Shown here: positions 1 to 9,888 of the stretch, one piece after another
Layout of the letters: each line of letters starts with the position of its first letter
How positions within the stretch are numbered: position 1 is the first letter of the stretch
Origin: Chlorogloeopsis sp. ULAP01
GTDB taxonomy: Bacteria > Cyanobacteriota > Cyanobacteriia > Cyanobacteriales > Nostocaceae
Assembly: GCF_030381805.1 (NCBI RefSeq)
Contig: NZ_JAUDRH010000011.1
Location: forward strand, 124,001 to 188,000
Reading direction: 5' to 3'
Length of the DNA: 64,000 nt
Notes under the pieces: generated by a model
What the model was told of the DNA's origin: nothing
What the model saw: only the letters and a program-made list of their open reading frames with translations
Database searches by the model: none
Translations under genes and position numbers: made by a program

Positions 1-178
1 TGGTGAAGTCGGCAATCGAATCTTTTTCCAAACTTTGGGAGTTGCTGCTTTGATTGTTACTTTCTTGTGCTGGTTCTTTCTTAAAGAACCAAAGGGTTCT
101 TTTGCTGAACATCATGAAGGTGAAGCGCCTGAATTAGCAGCAGAAAGACTTCCCATTCTCAACAAGGAATTAAAGTAG
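1..178 (+). CDS. nrtP: C-terminal end of an MFS nitrate/nitrite permease (NrtP type), partial
   Basis: Reading from base 2 gives an open frame ending in TAG at 176-178. The visible part is one hydrophobic segment (about residues 10-27 of the fragment) followed by a charged tail beginning LKEPKGSFAEHH. That tail is typical of the cyanobacterial major-facilitator nitrate/nitrite permease NrtP, which imports nitrate across the plasma membrane. The next gene on the same strand is the nitrate reductase narB, the usual order in nirA-nrtP-narB clusters. The 5' part lies outside the window, so the family call rests on the tail and context only. Confidence 0.7.
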   Translation, partial: GEVGNRIFFQTLGVAALIVTFLCWFFLKEPKGSFAEHHEGEAPELAAERLPILNKELK

Positions 179-971
179 GGTAAAAGCGCCAATTTTCAGT
201 TTGAACATAGTATGGGAGCATACCTAAAATTCCTTGGAATTTATCTAGGAAATGCTCCTTATAATATTAAGTTTATAAATTAAATTACAAAAATTATTTT
301 TTAGACTATCAATTCAAGCAATCAGTTTTAGTAAAATATTTCCTCAGATTTTAATTAATTATTCATCACTTTTTATATCTAATTTCTTAGAAATATTTAA
401 CTATTCAGTTAGATATAAATAAATTACATTTTTGTTGATAGTGACGAAAAACAATCTAAAATCAGGCTTTTAAAGCTGTATATACTTACAATCTGTACTT
501 AATTATTTAACTATTTCTACTGAGTCGTTAAGATGAGTAATAACTATCTAAATAATATAGTAGGTTATGTAAGTTTTGATTTTAGTTAGGCTAATTAATA
601 TTGCGATCATACAGAATTATAAGTATATTTTAAAAATTATGTATAACTAATTTTTATTGATTAAATAATATAAATTCAGACTAAAAATTACCTCTTAACT
701 CAAAAATTGTATCACAGGAAACATTTTATGTGGTTGACTTGCTCTTTAATTTAAGTAAATATACTTTTGCCAGTAATTAATCTAATTTAAATAAACTAAA
801 ATTTTCCAAATTAATCTTTAAATGAATCAACTTCTAGATAAATATTTCAAGTTTTTTTTAAATAAATTGAATTGAATATAAAAGTATTGGAAATACAGCA
901 GTTGTTCAAAACTTTCATTTACAAAACTTGACTTCAGTATTTAAATAAACAAGGAACATGGTGCGATTACC
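179..971. other. AT-rich intergenic region between nrtP and narB
   Basis: This 793-bp stretch is very AT-rich and full of stops in all frames. I see no convincing gene, no strong hairpin followed by a T-run, and no clear NtcA box (GTA-N8-TAC). A sequence around 484-495 (GTATATACTTAC) has NtcA-like half-sites, but their spacing is six rather than eight. It presumably holds the narB leader and any nrtP terminator. Confidence 0.5.
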
Positions 972-3248
972 ATGACTGAAATTACCAAAACTCTGTGTCC
1001 TTACTGTGGTGTAGGCTGTGGATTAGAAGTCTCCCCACCAGCGCAACCAGGCAAAGCAACTTATCGAGATAATCAAGGAAATCCAATTTGGCGGGTACGG
1101 GGTGATAAAACCCATCCATCCAGTCAAGGAATGGTTTGTGTCAAAGGTGCTACGATCGCTGAGTCTTTAGACAAAAACAGACTGCAATACCCAATGGTAC
1201 GAGAATCCTTGGATGGGGAGTTCCGACGTGTCAGTTGGGAGGAAGCTTTTGATATCATCACCAAGCGTATTCAAACAGTGCGTTTCACCCAAGGGCCAGA
1301 AGCCATATGTATGTATGGTTCGGGGCAATTTCAAACTGAAGATTACTACATAGCCCAGAAACTTTTGAAAGGATGCTTGGGCAGCAATAATTTTGATGCC
1401 AACTCTCGCCTGTGTATGTCTAGTGCTGTGGCTGGGTACATCCAAAGCTTTGGCTCGGATGGGCCTCCTTGTTGTTATGAGGATTTAGAGCTAACCGACT
1501 GTGCCTTTTTAGTTGGTACTAACACAGCAGAATGCCACCCTATCATTTTCAACCGACTGGAGAAATACCACAAAAAGAATCGCAAAGTCAAAATGATTGT
1601 GGTTGATCCCCGACGCACACCCACAGCAGAAGCCGCAGATCTACATCTAGCTATTCGTCCTGGCACAGATATCGATTTGTTGAATGGGATTGCTCATTTA
1701 TTAATGCGTTGGGGCTATATTGATGCTGGTTTTATTGATGAATGTACCAGTAACTTCTCTGCTTATGCTGAGGTGATTCGGCACTACTCTCCAGAAGTGG
1801 TAGCTCATCAATGCGGCATCAGCGTTGAAGATTTAGAAACAGCAGCTCGATACTGGAGTCAAGCCCAGCGCGTACTTTCTCTGTGGTCAATGGGTGTGAA
1901 TCAGTCCTCAGAAGGTACAGCGAAGGTTAGAACTATTATTAACCTGCACCTGATGACCGGACAAATTGGCAAGCCAGGAGCTGGGCCTTTTTCGCTTACA
2001 GGTCAGCCAAACGCGATGGGAGGAAGAGAAGCCGGGGGTTTGGCACACTTGTTGCCTGGTTATCGATTGGTGAAAAATCCCCAACACCGTGCTGAAGTTG
2101 AAGACGTTTGGGGACTAAAGCGAGGACAGATTTCACCTACTCCAGGAATGAGCGCTTGGGACATGATTATGGGGTTGGAAAACGGCTCTGTAGGCCTATT
2201 GTGGATTGCTGCTACCAATCCGGCGGTGAGTATGCCGGATTTGAAACGAACTCAAGCAGCGTTGATGCGATCGCCTTTTACCATTTACCAAGACGCTTAT
2301 TACCCAACAGAAACATCTGCCTATGCCCATGTCTTATTACCAGCAGCGCAATGGAGTGAGAAAACTGGCGTGATGACTAATTCCGAACGAACAGTAACAC
2401 TGTGTCCGGCATTCCGCCGACCGCCAGGAGAAGCGAAAGCAGATTGGGAAATTTTTGCCGAAGTTGGTCGTAGGTTAGGTTTTGTGGGCGAGTTCGCTTT
2501 TGCTAATTCTGCTGAAGTTTACGCGGAGTTTGTCAAACTAACACGCGATCGCCCTTGCGATATGACGGGTTTGAGTCACGAGCAATTACAAACACAAGGC
2601 CCTACTCAATGGCCGCATCCGGAAGGGGACACGGGGACGCGGGGACAAGGAGACACGGGGAATGAAGAGGACGCGGGGACGAGGAGACGCGGGGAAGCGG
2701 GGAAAGAAAACTCCCTTTCTTCTCGCCAAGGCAAGCGGCTTTATACAGATTTGCGTTTTCACACTCCTGATGGACGTGCTCGGTTTGGAGCGTATCACTC
2801 ACGGGGGCTGGCAGAACCACCAGATCCGAATTACCCCTTTGTGCTGACGACTGGACGGCTTTATGGACATTGGCACACCCAAACACGCACCGGTCGAATC
2901 GAAAAAACTCGCCAAATGCACCCTGAACCATTTATTGAAATTCATCCCCGTGATGCTGCTGTTTTAGGAATTAGTGATAACCAATTTGTAGAAGTGCGAT
3001 CGCGCCGTTCCCAAGCTAAGTTTCCAGCCAAAATTACTAAGGCGATCGCTCCTGGTACAGTGTTTGTCCCTATGCATTGGGGGGCGCTGTGGGCAGACAA
3101 TGCAGAAGCCAACGCTCTTACTCATCCAGAATCTTGCCCTGATTCCCTCCAACCAGAATTAAAAGCTTGTGCGGTACAGCTAGTACCAGCTAATATTGAG
3201 CTAACAGTTACAGAAATTTCACAGAGGGTTTATCAGCAAACCCATTGA
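972..3248 (+). CDS. narB: Ferredoxin-dependent assimilatory nitrate reductase
   Basis: NarB reduces nitrate to nitrite with electrons from ferredoxin, using a 4Fe-4S cluster and a bis-MGD molybdenum cofactor in the cytoplasm. The protein has 758 residues. The cluster cysteines are visible as C9, C12, C16 and C56 (CPYCGVGCG, then MVCVKG). The Mo-ligand cysteine lies in SRLCMSS near residue 147. The C-terminal molybdopterin dinucleotide-binding domain begins near residue 610 (TTGRLYGHWHTQTRTGRIEK). A repetitive Gly/Arg/Asp/Glu/Thr-rich stretch at about residues 550-581 comes from an in-frame G-rich DNA repeat (2621-2715). It makes the protein longer than the roughly 715-730 residues I expect for the family. 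The start follows AAGGAACATGG upstream. nrtP lies upstream and narM downstream. Confidence 0.95.
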   Translation: MTEITKTLCPYCGVGCGLEVSPPAQPGKATYRDNQGNPIWRVRGDKTHPSSQGMVCVKGATIAESLDKNRLQYPMVRESLDGEFRRVSWEEAFDIITKRIQTVRFTQGPEAICMYGSGQFQTEDYYIAQKLLKGCLGSNNFDANSRLCMSSAVAGYIQSFGSDGPPCCYEDLELTDCAFLVGTNTAECHPIIFNRLEKYHKKNRKVKMIVVDPRRTPTAEAADLHLAIRPGTDIDLLNGIAHLLMRWGYIDAGFIDECTSNFSAYAEVIRHYSPEVVAHQCGISVEDLETAARYWSQAQRVLSLWSMGVNQSSEGTAKVRTIINLHLMTGQIGKPGAGPFSLTGQPNAMGGREAGGLAHLLPGYRLVKNPQHRAEVEDVWGLKRGQISPTPGMSAWDMIMGLENGSVGLLWIAATNPAVSMPDLKRTQAALMRSPFTIYQDAYYPTETSAYAHVLLPAAQWSEKTGVMTNSERTVTLCPAFRRPPGEAKADWEIFAEVGRRLGFVGEFAFANSAEVYAEFVKLTRDRPCDMTGLSHEQLQTQGPTQWPHPEGDTGTRGQGDTGNEEDAGTRRRGEAGKENSLSSRQGKRLYTDLRFHTPDGRARFGAYHSRGLAEPPDPNYPFVLTTGRLYGHWHTQTRTGRIEKTRQMHPEPFIEIHPRDAAVLGISDNQFVEVRSRRSQAKFPAKITKAIAPGTVFVPMHWGALWADNAEANALTHPESCPDSLQPELKACAVQLVPANIELTVTEISQRVYQQTH
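2621..2715 (+). repeat. In-frame G-rich tandem repeat inside narB
   Basis: The DNA consists of degenerate repeats of GGGGACACGGGGACGC and variants, purine-rich on the coding strand. It is translated in frame as a hydrophilic, low-complexity linker between the catalytic region and the C-terminal cofactor-binding domain. A related repeat in the opposite orientation occurs inside recJ (22940-23025). Confidence 0.8.
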
Positions 3249-3516
3249 ACAAAGAACTTACAATACAGAATTTTAGAAGCCAGAATGACTGCACACCACT
3301 TACAAAGTAAGGTTTTCAAAGAAGAATCAGTAAATTCACCAACACTCTATAGGTAACAACTTCTCAGCCTCTATAGAATAAAGAATATTCTTGATTCTGA
3401 CTTCTGACTTCTTTTTTCTAACTTCTCACCTAGTGCAACCCCTATAATGATAAGCTGCTAGCTAGGTAAACCCCTTCTTTCTGAATAAAATTTTTATCTA
3501 AAACGGGGTCTAGCAG

Positions 3517-3969
3517 ATGCGGAAACTCTTTAAGCAAGTCAAAGAAACTAGCAAAGATGAGAACTTTATGCACCTAATAGAAAATATAGAGGTGCTGGTG
3601 TCTAAAGTTCTCTCTATTTTTATGGTGCTGGTTATTCTAACAGCGATCGGAGATTTAGGTTTTTTTCTTTTTAAAGAGCTATTTACCGCGCCATATGGAA
3701 AGTTTAATACCACATTATATAAAATATTTGGTTTATTTTTAAATATTTTAATAGCTTTAGAAATTTTAGAAAATATCACAGGTTATCTCAAAAAACACGT
3801 TCTGCAAGTAGAATTAGTAATCGTAACTTCATTGATTGCAGTGGCTCGTAAAATTATTATTCTTGACCTAGAGAAAGTATCAGGTGTTGATATTATTGGT
3901 TTAGGAGTGGCCATACTTGCTTTATCAATAAGTTACTGGATGATTCGTAGCACGAACGCTAGACATTAA
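3517..3969 (+). CDS. psiE: PsiE-like phosphate-starvation-inducible membrane protein
   Basis: This 150-residue protein has four predicted membrane segments: about residues 30-50 (VLSIFMVLVILTAIGDLGFF), 65-85, 95-112 and 125-143. A charged N-terminus is rich in Lys and Glu. The sequence TALEILENITGYLKKH-like (here ALEILENITGYLKKH) and the conserved RKIIILD segment match PsiE-family proteins. These are inner-membrane proteins of unclear biochemistry that E. coli induces on phosphate starvation. It stands alone between narB and narM on the same strand, with 268 bp upstream. No Pho box was identified. Confidence 0.75.
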   Translation: MRKLFKQVKETSKDENFMHLIENIEVLVSKVLSIFMVLVILTAIGDLGFFLFKELFTAPYGKFNTTLYKIFGLFLNILIALEILENITGYLKKHVLQVELVIVTSLIAVARKIIILDLEKVSGVDIIGLGVAILALSISYWMIRSTNARH

Positions 3970-4175
3970 TTTGTAGTGTAGGGTTTATGCTAGTAAACCT
4001 TAAATTGTAAAGTACATTAAAACAACGCGTCAATTACCGCATTTCTTGGTGCTTTACGGCTAGCTCTCGCTCTCTTACACTCTCAAATACCTACGTAGCC
4101 ATAACACACCCTACAACTTTCTATCTTCTGACTTCTACTTAATTAATTTCTACTAGTTCTCATTGGTTCTAGTTT

Positions 4176-4637
4176 ATGACAGAATTTTTTCAATTTGAAG
4201 CAGATTTTGTTGAGTCTTTGCGTTGTATCCCTATGCAGGTGCGCTGCAAACTAGATACTTGTGGAATTAAGCTGAAATTATTAGATTGGAATCACATGAC
4301 TCAGTTGGAACGCCAAAATTTAGTTGAATTACCTTGTTCAACAGAATCTGAAATTCAAGCTTATCGAGAATATATTCAAGAGTTGATTTTACAACGTACT
4401 GGCACACCAGCAAGCGAATTGCCGATTGAGTCTCATCCTGCATGGATGGATGTTAAAACTGTACCAACTAGCGTTAATGAAAAAGCTCAGGAAATAAGTA
4501 TTGTTATTACAACTGAACAGTGGGCAAGCTTAACTCCATTACAACGTTTTGCCTTGATTAAACTCAGCCGTTCTGGACATGAGAATAAAAATTTTGTGCC
4601 TGCATTAAAGGAATTCAATCTGTTCAATAAATCGTAG
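4176..4637 (+). CDS. narM: Nitrate reductase-associated protein NarM
   Basis: This 153-residue soluble protein begins MTEFFQFEADFVESLRCIPM and contains MQVRCKLDTCGIKLKL. That is the pattern of the cyanobacterial nitrate reductase associated protein family. NarM is needed for active NarB in cyanobacteria and is thought to act in cofactor maturation or insertion. Location supports this: narB lies 0.9 kb upstream on the same strand, separated only by the psiE-like gene. There is no signal peptide or membrane segment. The start ATG follows a TTCTAGTTT leader with a weak ribosome-binding site. Confidence 0.8.
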   Translation: MTEFFQFEADFVESLRCIPMQVRCKLDTCGIKLKLLDWNHMTQLERQNLVELPCSTESEIQAYREYIQELILQRTGTPASELPIESHPAWMDVKTVPTSVNEKAQEISIVITTEQWASLTPLQRFALIKLSRSGHENKNFVPALKEFNLFNKS

Positions 4638-4780
4638 TACATAAAATTAAAAAATTGCACAATTTAATTGTAAATTTAGAAAGTCAGCAAAGTGGATCAA
4701 AAATTCCAAGTTATAAAAATACAAAGATAGTGTAGATTTTGTATCGGTGATTTTTTAGCATCAAAGCGAGGACATAAAAT

Positions 4781-5383
4781 ATGGCTGCAAAGAAAATTTT
4801 GATGCTTGTTGGGGACTATGTAGAAGATTATGAAGTAATGGTTCCTTTTCAAGCGCTACAAATGGTAGGACACACAATTCATGCTGTTTGCCCTGATAAA
4901 AAAGCAGGCGAACAGGTACGAACTGCGATTCACGATTTTGAAGGTGATCAAACTTATAGTGAAAAACCTGGTCACAACTTCACCTTAAATGCAACTTTTG
5001 CAGAAGTAAAAGCTGATACCTATGATGCTCTAGTTATTCCTGGAGGGCGCGCACCAGAATATATCCGCTTGAATCAGAAGGTATTAGAAATCACTCGTCA
5101 TTTTGCCGAAACTAACAAGCCGATCGCTGCAATTTGCCACGGTTTACAAATCCTGGCAGATGCGGATGTTTTGGCAGGAAAAAGTTGCACAGCCTATCCT
5201 GCATGTGGCCCAGATGTACATCGTGCAGGTGGTAGCTATGTAGAAATTCCAGCGCACGAGGCAATAGTTGATGGCAATTTGGTAACTGCGCCGGCTTGGC
5301 CTGCTCATCCTCGTTGGCTAGCAGAATTCCTGAAACTTCTTGGCACGAAGATTGAGCATCCCGAAATGGCAACAGTAAGTTAA
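4781..5383 (+). CDS. DJ-1/PfpI family protein (class I glutamine amidotransferase-like)
   Basis: The 200-residue protein starts KKILMLVGDYVEDYEVMVP and has the nucleophile elbow AAICHGLQIL with the conserved Cys near residue 119. The segment VIPGGRAPEYIR supplies the conserved loop before it, and PAWPAHPRWLAEFLKLL closes the Rossmann-like fold. DJ-1/PfpI proteins include stress-related glyoxalases/deglycases and proteases. Sequence alone does not decide the activity here. A clear ribosome-binding site (GCGAGGA) precedes the ATG. It is probably monocistronic, since both neighbours are more than 140 bp away. Confidence 0.85.
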   Translation: MAAKKILMLVGDYVEDYEVMVPFQALQMVGHTIHAVCPDKKAGEQVRTAIHDFEGDQTYSEKPGHNFTLNATFAEVKADTYDALVIPGGRAPEYIRLNQKVLEITRHFAETNKPIAAICHGLQILADADVLAGKSCTAYPACGPDVHRAGGSYVEIPAHEAIVDGNLVTAPAWPAHPRWLAEFLKLLGTKIEHPEMATVS

Positions 5384-5714
5384 GCGATCGCCCATCTGAA
5401 ACCACAAGCTATTAGTATCCAAGGAACCGTATCGGCTTTTACTGATGCAGTTCCTTGCTCACACTACAGTTTTCATCCAATTGCGAGGAAGATTGAACCC
5501 ACTATCATATCTTTTAGTAATCAACAGTTAACTAAAAGCAAAAACTGATAGTTAATAACCTTAATAACATTTTTATTTTGATTTCTTTAATTTCCATTTT
5601 CTCAACAAAGAGTAAAGCTATAGTTGTATTTAGCAACGCTGCTATTAATGTGGCTAAGGTTAATTCCTATTGCTAGTTATTGTTTCGATCTATTTATTAC
5701 TACCCTGCAACTCA
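5384..5714. other. Intergenic region, no gene seen
   Basis: About 330 bp of AT-rich DNA without an open frame of note. It contains related GTTAACTAAAAGC and ATAGTTAATAACC stretches around 5527-5561 that can partly pair. No clear promoter or terminator stands out. Confidence 0.4.
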
Positions 5715-7088
5715 ATGACGGGCAAAAACGCACGACGAAATGCATTTCTGCGGCTAGTGTCTGGTAATGTAACAGCTTACGGATCAGAATTTCGCTACTC
5801 GCTGTTCCCCAGTAAAGAAGTAGTAATTGGACGCGATCCCAGCTGTCAAGTTGTCTTAGATGCCATGATGTATCGCATGGTATCTCGTCGTCATGCGGTC
5901 GTTCGTCCTCTCCCTTCATCGACCGATAGCGAATGTAATTGGGTGATTTGCGATCTCAATAGTGCCAATGGTACCTATTTAAATGGACAACGCTTGCAGG
6001 GTTGTCAGCAATTGATGCCGGGCGATCGCATTACTCTCGGTTATGATGGGCCAGAATTTTTGTTTGAGTACACAATCAACCACCAACATACTGTAATATC
6101 ATCTGTTTCCGACGCTACATCATTACCACCAGCAGGATATCAACCACCCACACTTCCTGATTCTTCAGTCAGTTTTACCCAACTGTTTCCAATTATTTCT
6201 ACTGGCAAAGACCTCACTCGTAAAGCTTATCTGATACCAGGAATTCTCACAGTCGTCTTTGTCGTATTAATGTTTGCCACTGTAGGCGATCCACAAGCGA
6301 ACCAAGTAATTGTCGGCTCTTATATTGCATTTGCCGCCTACTATTTTATTTACCAACTGTGTGGAAAGCGCAAGCCTTGGTGGGTTTTATTAGGTGCGGC
6401 ACTAACAACGATCATCATTTTGCTCAGTCCGCTGTTAGATTTGTTTATCTTCGTATTTCGTGATCGACTACCGGGAAACTTGCCCTCAGATCAGGAATCT
6501 ATTACCTTTACAGAATTACTAATCCGCTACTTTTTTGGTGCGGGCTTGATGGAGGAATTGATCAAAGCATTACCTATACTCATAGCCTATGCGATCGGTA
6601 AAGGAGTGCGATCGCCTTGGCGGGAAAGTATCGGTGTCTGGGAACCTCTGGATGGCATTTTGTTAGGAACCGCTTCTGCCGTAGGCTTTACCCTGTTGGA
6701 AACACTAGGCCAATACGTACCACAAATTACACAAAATGTTGCCATTCAAGCAGGGGACGGAGCCGGTCAACTGGCAGGGTTACAACTTTTAATTCCCCGG
6801 ATTTTAGGCTCTGTGGCAGGACATATGGCTTATAGCGGTTATCTCGGCTATTTTATTGGGTTAGCTGTTCTCAAACCGAGAAAAAGCTGGCAAATATTAC
6901 TAATTGGTTACCTAACTGCTTCTGGACTCCATGCTTTGTGGAACGCTACCGGAACTCTCAATGGCTTATTACTGGTAGTTGTAGGTGTGTTGTCTTATGC
7001 CTTTTTGATGGCAGCAATCCTGAAAGCACGGGCATTATCACCCACACGTGAACATAATTTTGCTACTCGCTTTCTTGGGCCTAGATAG
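5715..7088 (+). CDS. FHA domain protein fused to a PrsW-type intramembrane protease
   Basis: From the ATG at 5715 the protein has about 457 residues. An N-terminal FHA domain (IGRDPSCQVVLD, SRRHAVV, NSANGTYLNG) would bind phosphothreonine peptides. The C-terminal two thirds carry about eight membrane segments with the PrsW signature: MEELIKALPI (EExxK), GFTLLETL, GHMAYSG and HALWNATG. PrsW proteases are membrane glutamic-type peptidases; Bacillus PrsW cleaves an anti-sigma factor. A longer reading from TTG at 5670 is possible, but it adds only a short hydrophobic run. Nearby FHA and PP2C genes suggest a phospho-signalling role. The substrate is unknown. Confidence 0.85.
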   Translation: MTGKNARRNAFLRLVSGNVTAYGSEFRYSLFPSKEVVIGRDPSCQVVLDAMMYRMVSRRHAVVRPLPSSTDSECNWVICDLNSANGTYLNGQRLQGCQQLMPGDRITLGYDGPEFLFEYTINHQHTVISSVSDATSLPPAGYQPPTLPDSSVSFTQLFPIISTGKDLTRKAYLIPGILTVVFVVLMFATVGDPQANQVIVGSYIAFAAYYFIYQLCGKRKPWWVLLGAALTTIIILLSPLLDLFIFVFRDRLPGNLPSDQESITFTELLIRYFFGAGLMEELIKALPILIAYAIGKGVRSPWRESIGVWEPLDGILLGTASAVGFTLLETLGQYVPQITQNVAIQAGDGAGQLAGLQLLIPRILGSVAGHMAYSGYLGYFIGLAVLKPRKSWQILLIGYLTASGLHALWNATGTLNGLLLVVVGVLSYAFLMAAILKARALSPTREHNFATRFLGPR

Positions 7089-7239
7089 GTAAATGAGGTG
7101 ACAGGATACAGGTTACAGGCGGCAGTAGTCTACCTACAAATGGACTAGGTTTATAGAAATAAATAATTAATATTTAATAATTTCTGTCTGTAGATAGAGC
7201 AATAATGGAATTTACGATCAGCTTCTTGATGCTAAAAAA

Positions 7240-7302
7240 ATGGCGCTTTTATAACCAGTAAATATATTTCAGATAGCTACTGAAAGCAATATGAAGCGCC
7301 AC
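7240..7302. terminator. Nested inverted repeat between convergent genes
   Basis: TGGCGCTT at 7241-7248 pairs with AAGCGCCA at 7294-7301. Inside that loop TTTCAG (7267-7272) pairs with CTGAAA (7280-7285), which would give a cruciform-like structure. It lies between the 3' ends of the FHA-PrsW gene and the minus-strand gene at 7363-8007, where a bidirectional terminator is expected. The long outer loop makes the terminator reading uncertain. Confidence 0.35.
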
Positions 7303-7362
7303 TTGTAGGCAGAACTACTTGCCAAAAGAATCGAATTAATCCAGATACAGCGTAGATTGAGT

Positions 7363-8007
7363 TTAGGCTTCTCCTTGCAAAGTGTTGATTTTCCGAAGCG
7401 CATAGTAAGCGATCGCGAAGCTGATTCTTGCTTGCTCAATTTCAGATAAATTTGCCCACTCGCCCTCTCCAACGTTATTAACTACATTTTCAGCTGTTTT
7501 TTGTGACTCGTTACTCCTCATGGCGTAGGCATAAGGACGGGCTAATACCAACAAATCCTCTGAACCCCAACCAGGTAGTAAACCCTGAACACAATCCACT
7601 AATTGCTCCGCCATTGACTGCTTAGAGTTAATCATTTCAGTTGTTTTTTGAGCGATCGCTCTCAACCATTCTTGGGGTACACGTGTAGCAAAACTAGTTT
7701 GTAAACTTTCTTGAAGTCTAGCAACTATGCTTTGCTTCATACTACAATTGTATTGCTCTGTATTAGCAGTCCACAGCGTATCTAACTGGCTGTAGAAAGC
7801 TTGCGAGCGGATAGTAAGTTCATCTTCCAGCACATCTTGAAGAGCGAACTGTTCTTCGAGTTGAGCAAAGTACTCATCTGACTGTTCTTGGATTGGATTC
7901 CAAGGATAAGTAGCATCTTCAGGTTGTAGTAGAGCTTCTAAGAATTCCAAATCCATTTGAGATGGTAGAGTTTGAAAATCATCTGAGCTGTTGATTTTGT
8001 TATTCAT
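7363..8007 (-). CDS. Hypothetical cyanobacterial protein next to the CHAT-FHA gene
   Basis: I do not recognise this family. From the ATG at 8007, preceded by GGGAGACGAGAC as ribosome-binding site, it has 214 residues. It is acidic at the N-terminus and predicted mostly helical, with no membrane segment or signal peptide. Segments such as SMAEQLVDCVQGLLPGWGSE and a C-terminal helix ISFAIAYYALRKIN are visible. It lies about 150 bp downstream of the CHAT-FHA gene on the same strand, so the two may be co-transcribed and functionally linked. That is only contextual. Confidence 0.6.
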   Translation of the reverse strand: MNNKINSSDDFQTLPSQMDLEFLEALLQPEDATYPWNPIQEQSDEYFAQLEEQFALQDVLEDELTIRSQAFYSQLDTLWTANTEQYNCSMKQSIVARLQESLQTSFATRVPQEWLRAIAQKTTEMINSKQSMAEQLVDCVQGLLPGWGSEDLLVLARPYAYAMRSNESQKTAENVVNNVGEGEWANLSEIEQARISFAIAYYALRKINTLQGEA

Positions 8008-8158
8008 GTCTCGTCTCCCAATCAATTAATTCGTGGTATTTACAGCTACAACTGCTGGCACATAATTTCCGCACGGGAAATTTAATTTTGTTAGATATAT
8101 CTGATATTTTTTACTGAATGCTACAACTGTAAACAACACGTTCTAAATATTGAAAAAT

Positions 8159-9733
8159 TTAGGAGTCCTCGATTGTAAACTCCCAACAATGACTTCTCAT
8201 ACTACCAAACTTTAGTTGCATTCCTGGTTCTAAAGGCACTTCCTGTCGATGGATTTGCTGCCAACCATTAGGGCGTAAAATCCAAGTCGTACCATAGGTG
8301 GACTTTTCTTGTAGATAATAGGTTCGCACGGGAGTAGCGCCTGTGAAAGTATTGCGGCATAAGATTTCGGCATGACGCTTAGACACGGATGGTTCGGGAA
8401 TGACAATATCATTATCTGCGGTGCGACCAATCCGAGTCACTCCACTTTGAAGCGTATAGGTATTACCAGCCGACTTTAACCAGGCAGCAGGAAACAAAGA
8501 ACCGATCCCAGGTATAGAAGTTTCTGGTAGTTCCGTAATTCCTTCCTCATAGCTTCTGAGCAATTCGCCATCAAATTCTGGATGTAGGTATAAAACCGGC
8601 AATGTCCAAGCGGGTTGGTTGAATTTATAAACTGTTAACAGGTGTTGTCTTGCCTCTGCAACAGCATGATCTATCGGCAGTCGCTTTTGTAAACCTTGGA
8701 CAAAGGACTGAATAAAGGAATGACTTTCTTGATCAGCTATTTGATCGCGCATTCCCAAAACAGCAGGCACACCATTACGGATCAAAACTTCTGCCAAACT
8801 ACTTGAGGGTATAGCTTGTCCTTGAACAGCAGCAGGTTGCGCTCCCCAACAGGCATTGAAAACAGCGAGCTTTACACCAGTATGGGATAACACTTGTGCT
8901 AATTCCATGCCATTAAGACGCATTTCCGGTCGCAAAAACAGATATCCTCCATCGGGGCCTGGTAGACCATGACCAGCGTAAAAGAATATATTGTAAGCTT
9001 TTGTTTCTAGCTCTTTGATTAACTGCTGTGGGGTTGGTTGCAAAAGTGTCTTAACAGTACAAGGTGCGTATCCCTGGAAATTACTGCCAAATCCAGAGCC
9101 AGTGGCAAGGGTTTGTTCTAAAATAGCTGCTTCTTTGTCTAGCTGGAGGTTTTCATTTTCTCCCAAAACAAGCAAAATATTTAAATCGCGATCAAGTCGC
9201 AAACGCGGCAGAGGTTCAACTTCGCTTGTAGTACGACTAAATAAAATATTTTGGGACAATGACATTGCTGACTGCCCAGCTTCGCGTTGCATGATTTCCC
9301 AAGGCAAAGCTATTAACCTTGGATCGCGAATTTCTAATCGAAAGCGCAAACGTGTATTCTGACCCATAGCGATCCCGGAACTGCGTTCCAGACACCCCAA
9401 AATCGGCCCGTCGAATACCCAGCGCCACAGACTCATGCCTAAATATTGCATCAGACGACTGGTGTAATTGGTTGTCTGACTAGAAGTAAGAGGAAGCAAC
9501 TCGTTTGAGGGTATGTTTTGGGTTTGAGGTGTGACTCCAAAAGAAATGTCTAAGCGACTATGAAGAGCAAACATCTGCTGCCACTCTTGCCATGCATGAG
9601 TTAAGCCCGGATGCCAAACGCAATCATGAATCACACGACCACTAGGATAAGGAGCTTCAAAAACGCAAATAGCGAAATTGTCAGGGCCGGTATTGACAAG
9701 ATGGGAAATCGCCAAGTTCAGGGATGGATTCAT
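8159..9733 (-). CDS. CHAT-domain (caspase-like) protein with C-terminal FHA domain
   Basis: The 524-residue protein has a CHAT protease-like domain over about residues 150-380. The catalytic pair is visible as His in FFYAGHGLPG and Cys in VFNACWGAQ. A C-terminal FHA domain (about residues 420-515) shows TRIGRTADNDIVI, SVSKRHAEI and STYGTTW. CHAT proteins are caspase/separase-clan cysteine peptidases. In cyanobacteria they are often fused to signalling domains (HetF is one). The FHA domain suggests recruitment by a phosphorylated partner. The PP2C phosphatase gene is the next gene upstream on the same strand, 155 bp away. The substrate is unknown. Confidence 0.85.
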   Translation of the reverse strand: MNPSLNLAISHLVNTGPDNFAICVFEAPYPSGRVIHDCVWHPGLTHAWQEWQQMFALHSRLDISFGVTPQTQNIPSNELLPLTSSQTTNYTSRLMQYLGMSLWRWVFDGPILGCLERSSGIAMGQNTRLRFRLEIRDPRLIALPWEIMQREAGQSAMSLSQNILFSRTTSEVEPLPRLRLDRDLNILLVLGENENLQLDKEAAILEQTLATGSGFGSNFQGYAPCTVKTLLQPTPQQLIKELETKAYNIFFYAGHGLPGPDGGYLFLRPEMRLNGMELAQVLSHTGVKLAVFNACWGAQPAAVQGQAIPSSSLAEVLIRNGVPAVLGMRDQIADQESHSFIQSFVQGLQKRLPIDHAVAEARQHLLTVYKFNQPAWTLPVLYLHPEFDGELLRSYEEGITELPETSIPGIGSLFPAAWLKSAGNTYTLQSGVTRIGRTADNDIVIPEPSVSKRHAEILCRNTFTGATPVRTYYLQEKSTYGTTWILRPNGWQQIHRQEVPLEPGMQLKFGSMRSHCWEFTIEDS

Positions 9734-9888
9734 TACATAAAAAGCGTAAGATGAAAAATTTCAAATCACAAATAATTATTTTATGAGACAACAATTTGCC
9801 TTTTTTAAGTTACTGATTCTGGCTTTTACTTGTACAAATTCGGGCTTTTACTAGTTTATCTATTTTTGACTCACTGCTGTTAACAGCA

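Noticed and set aside
480..500. NtcA-binding site upstream of narB
   Set aside because: The half-sites in GTATATACTTAC are spaced by six bases, not the eight required for NtcA.
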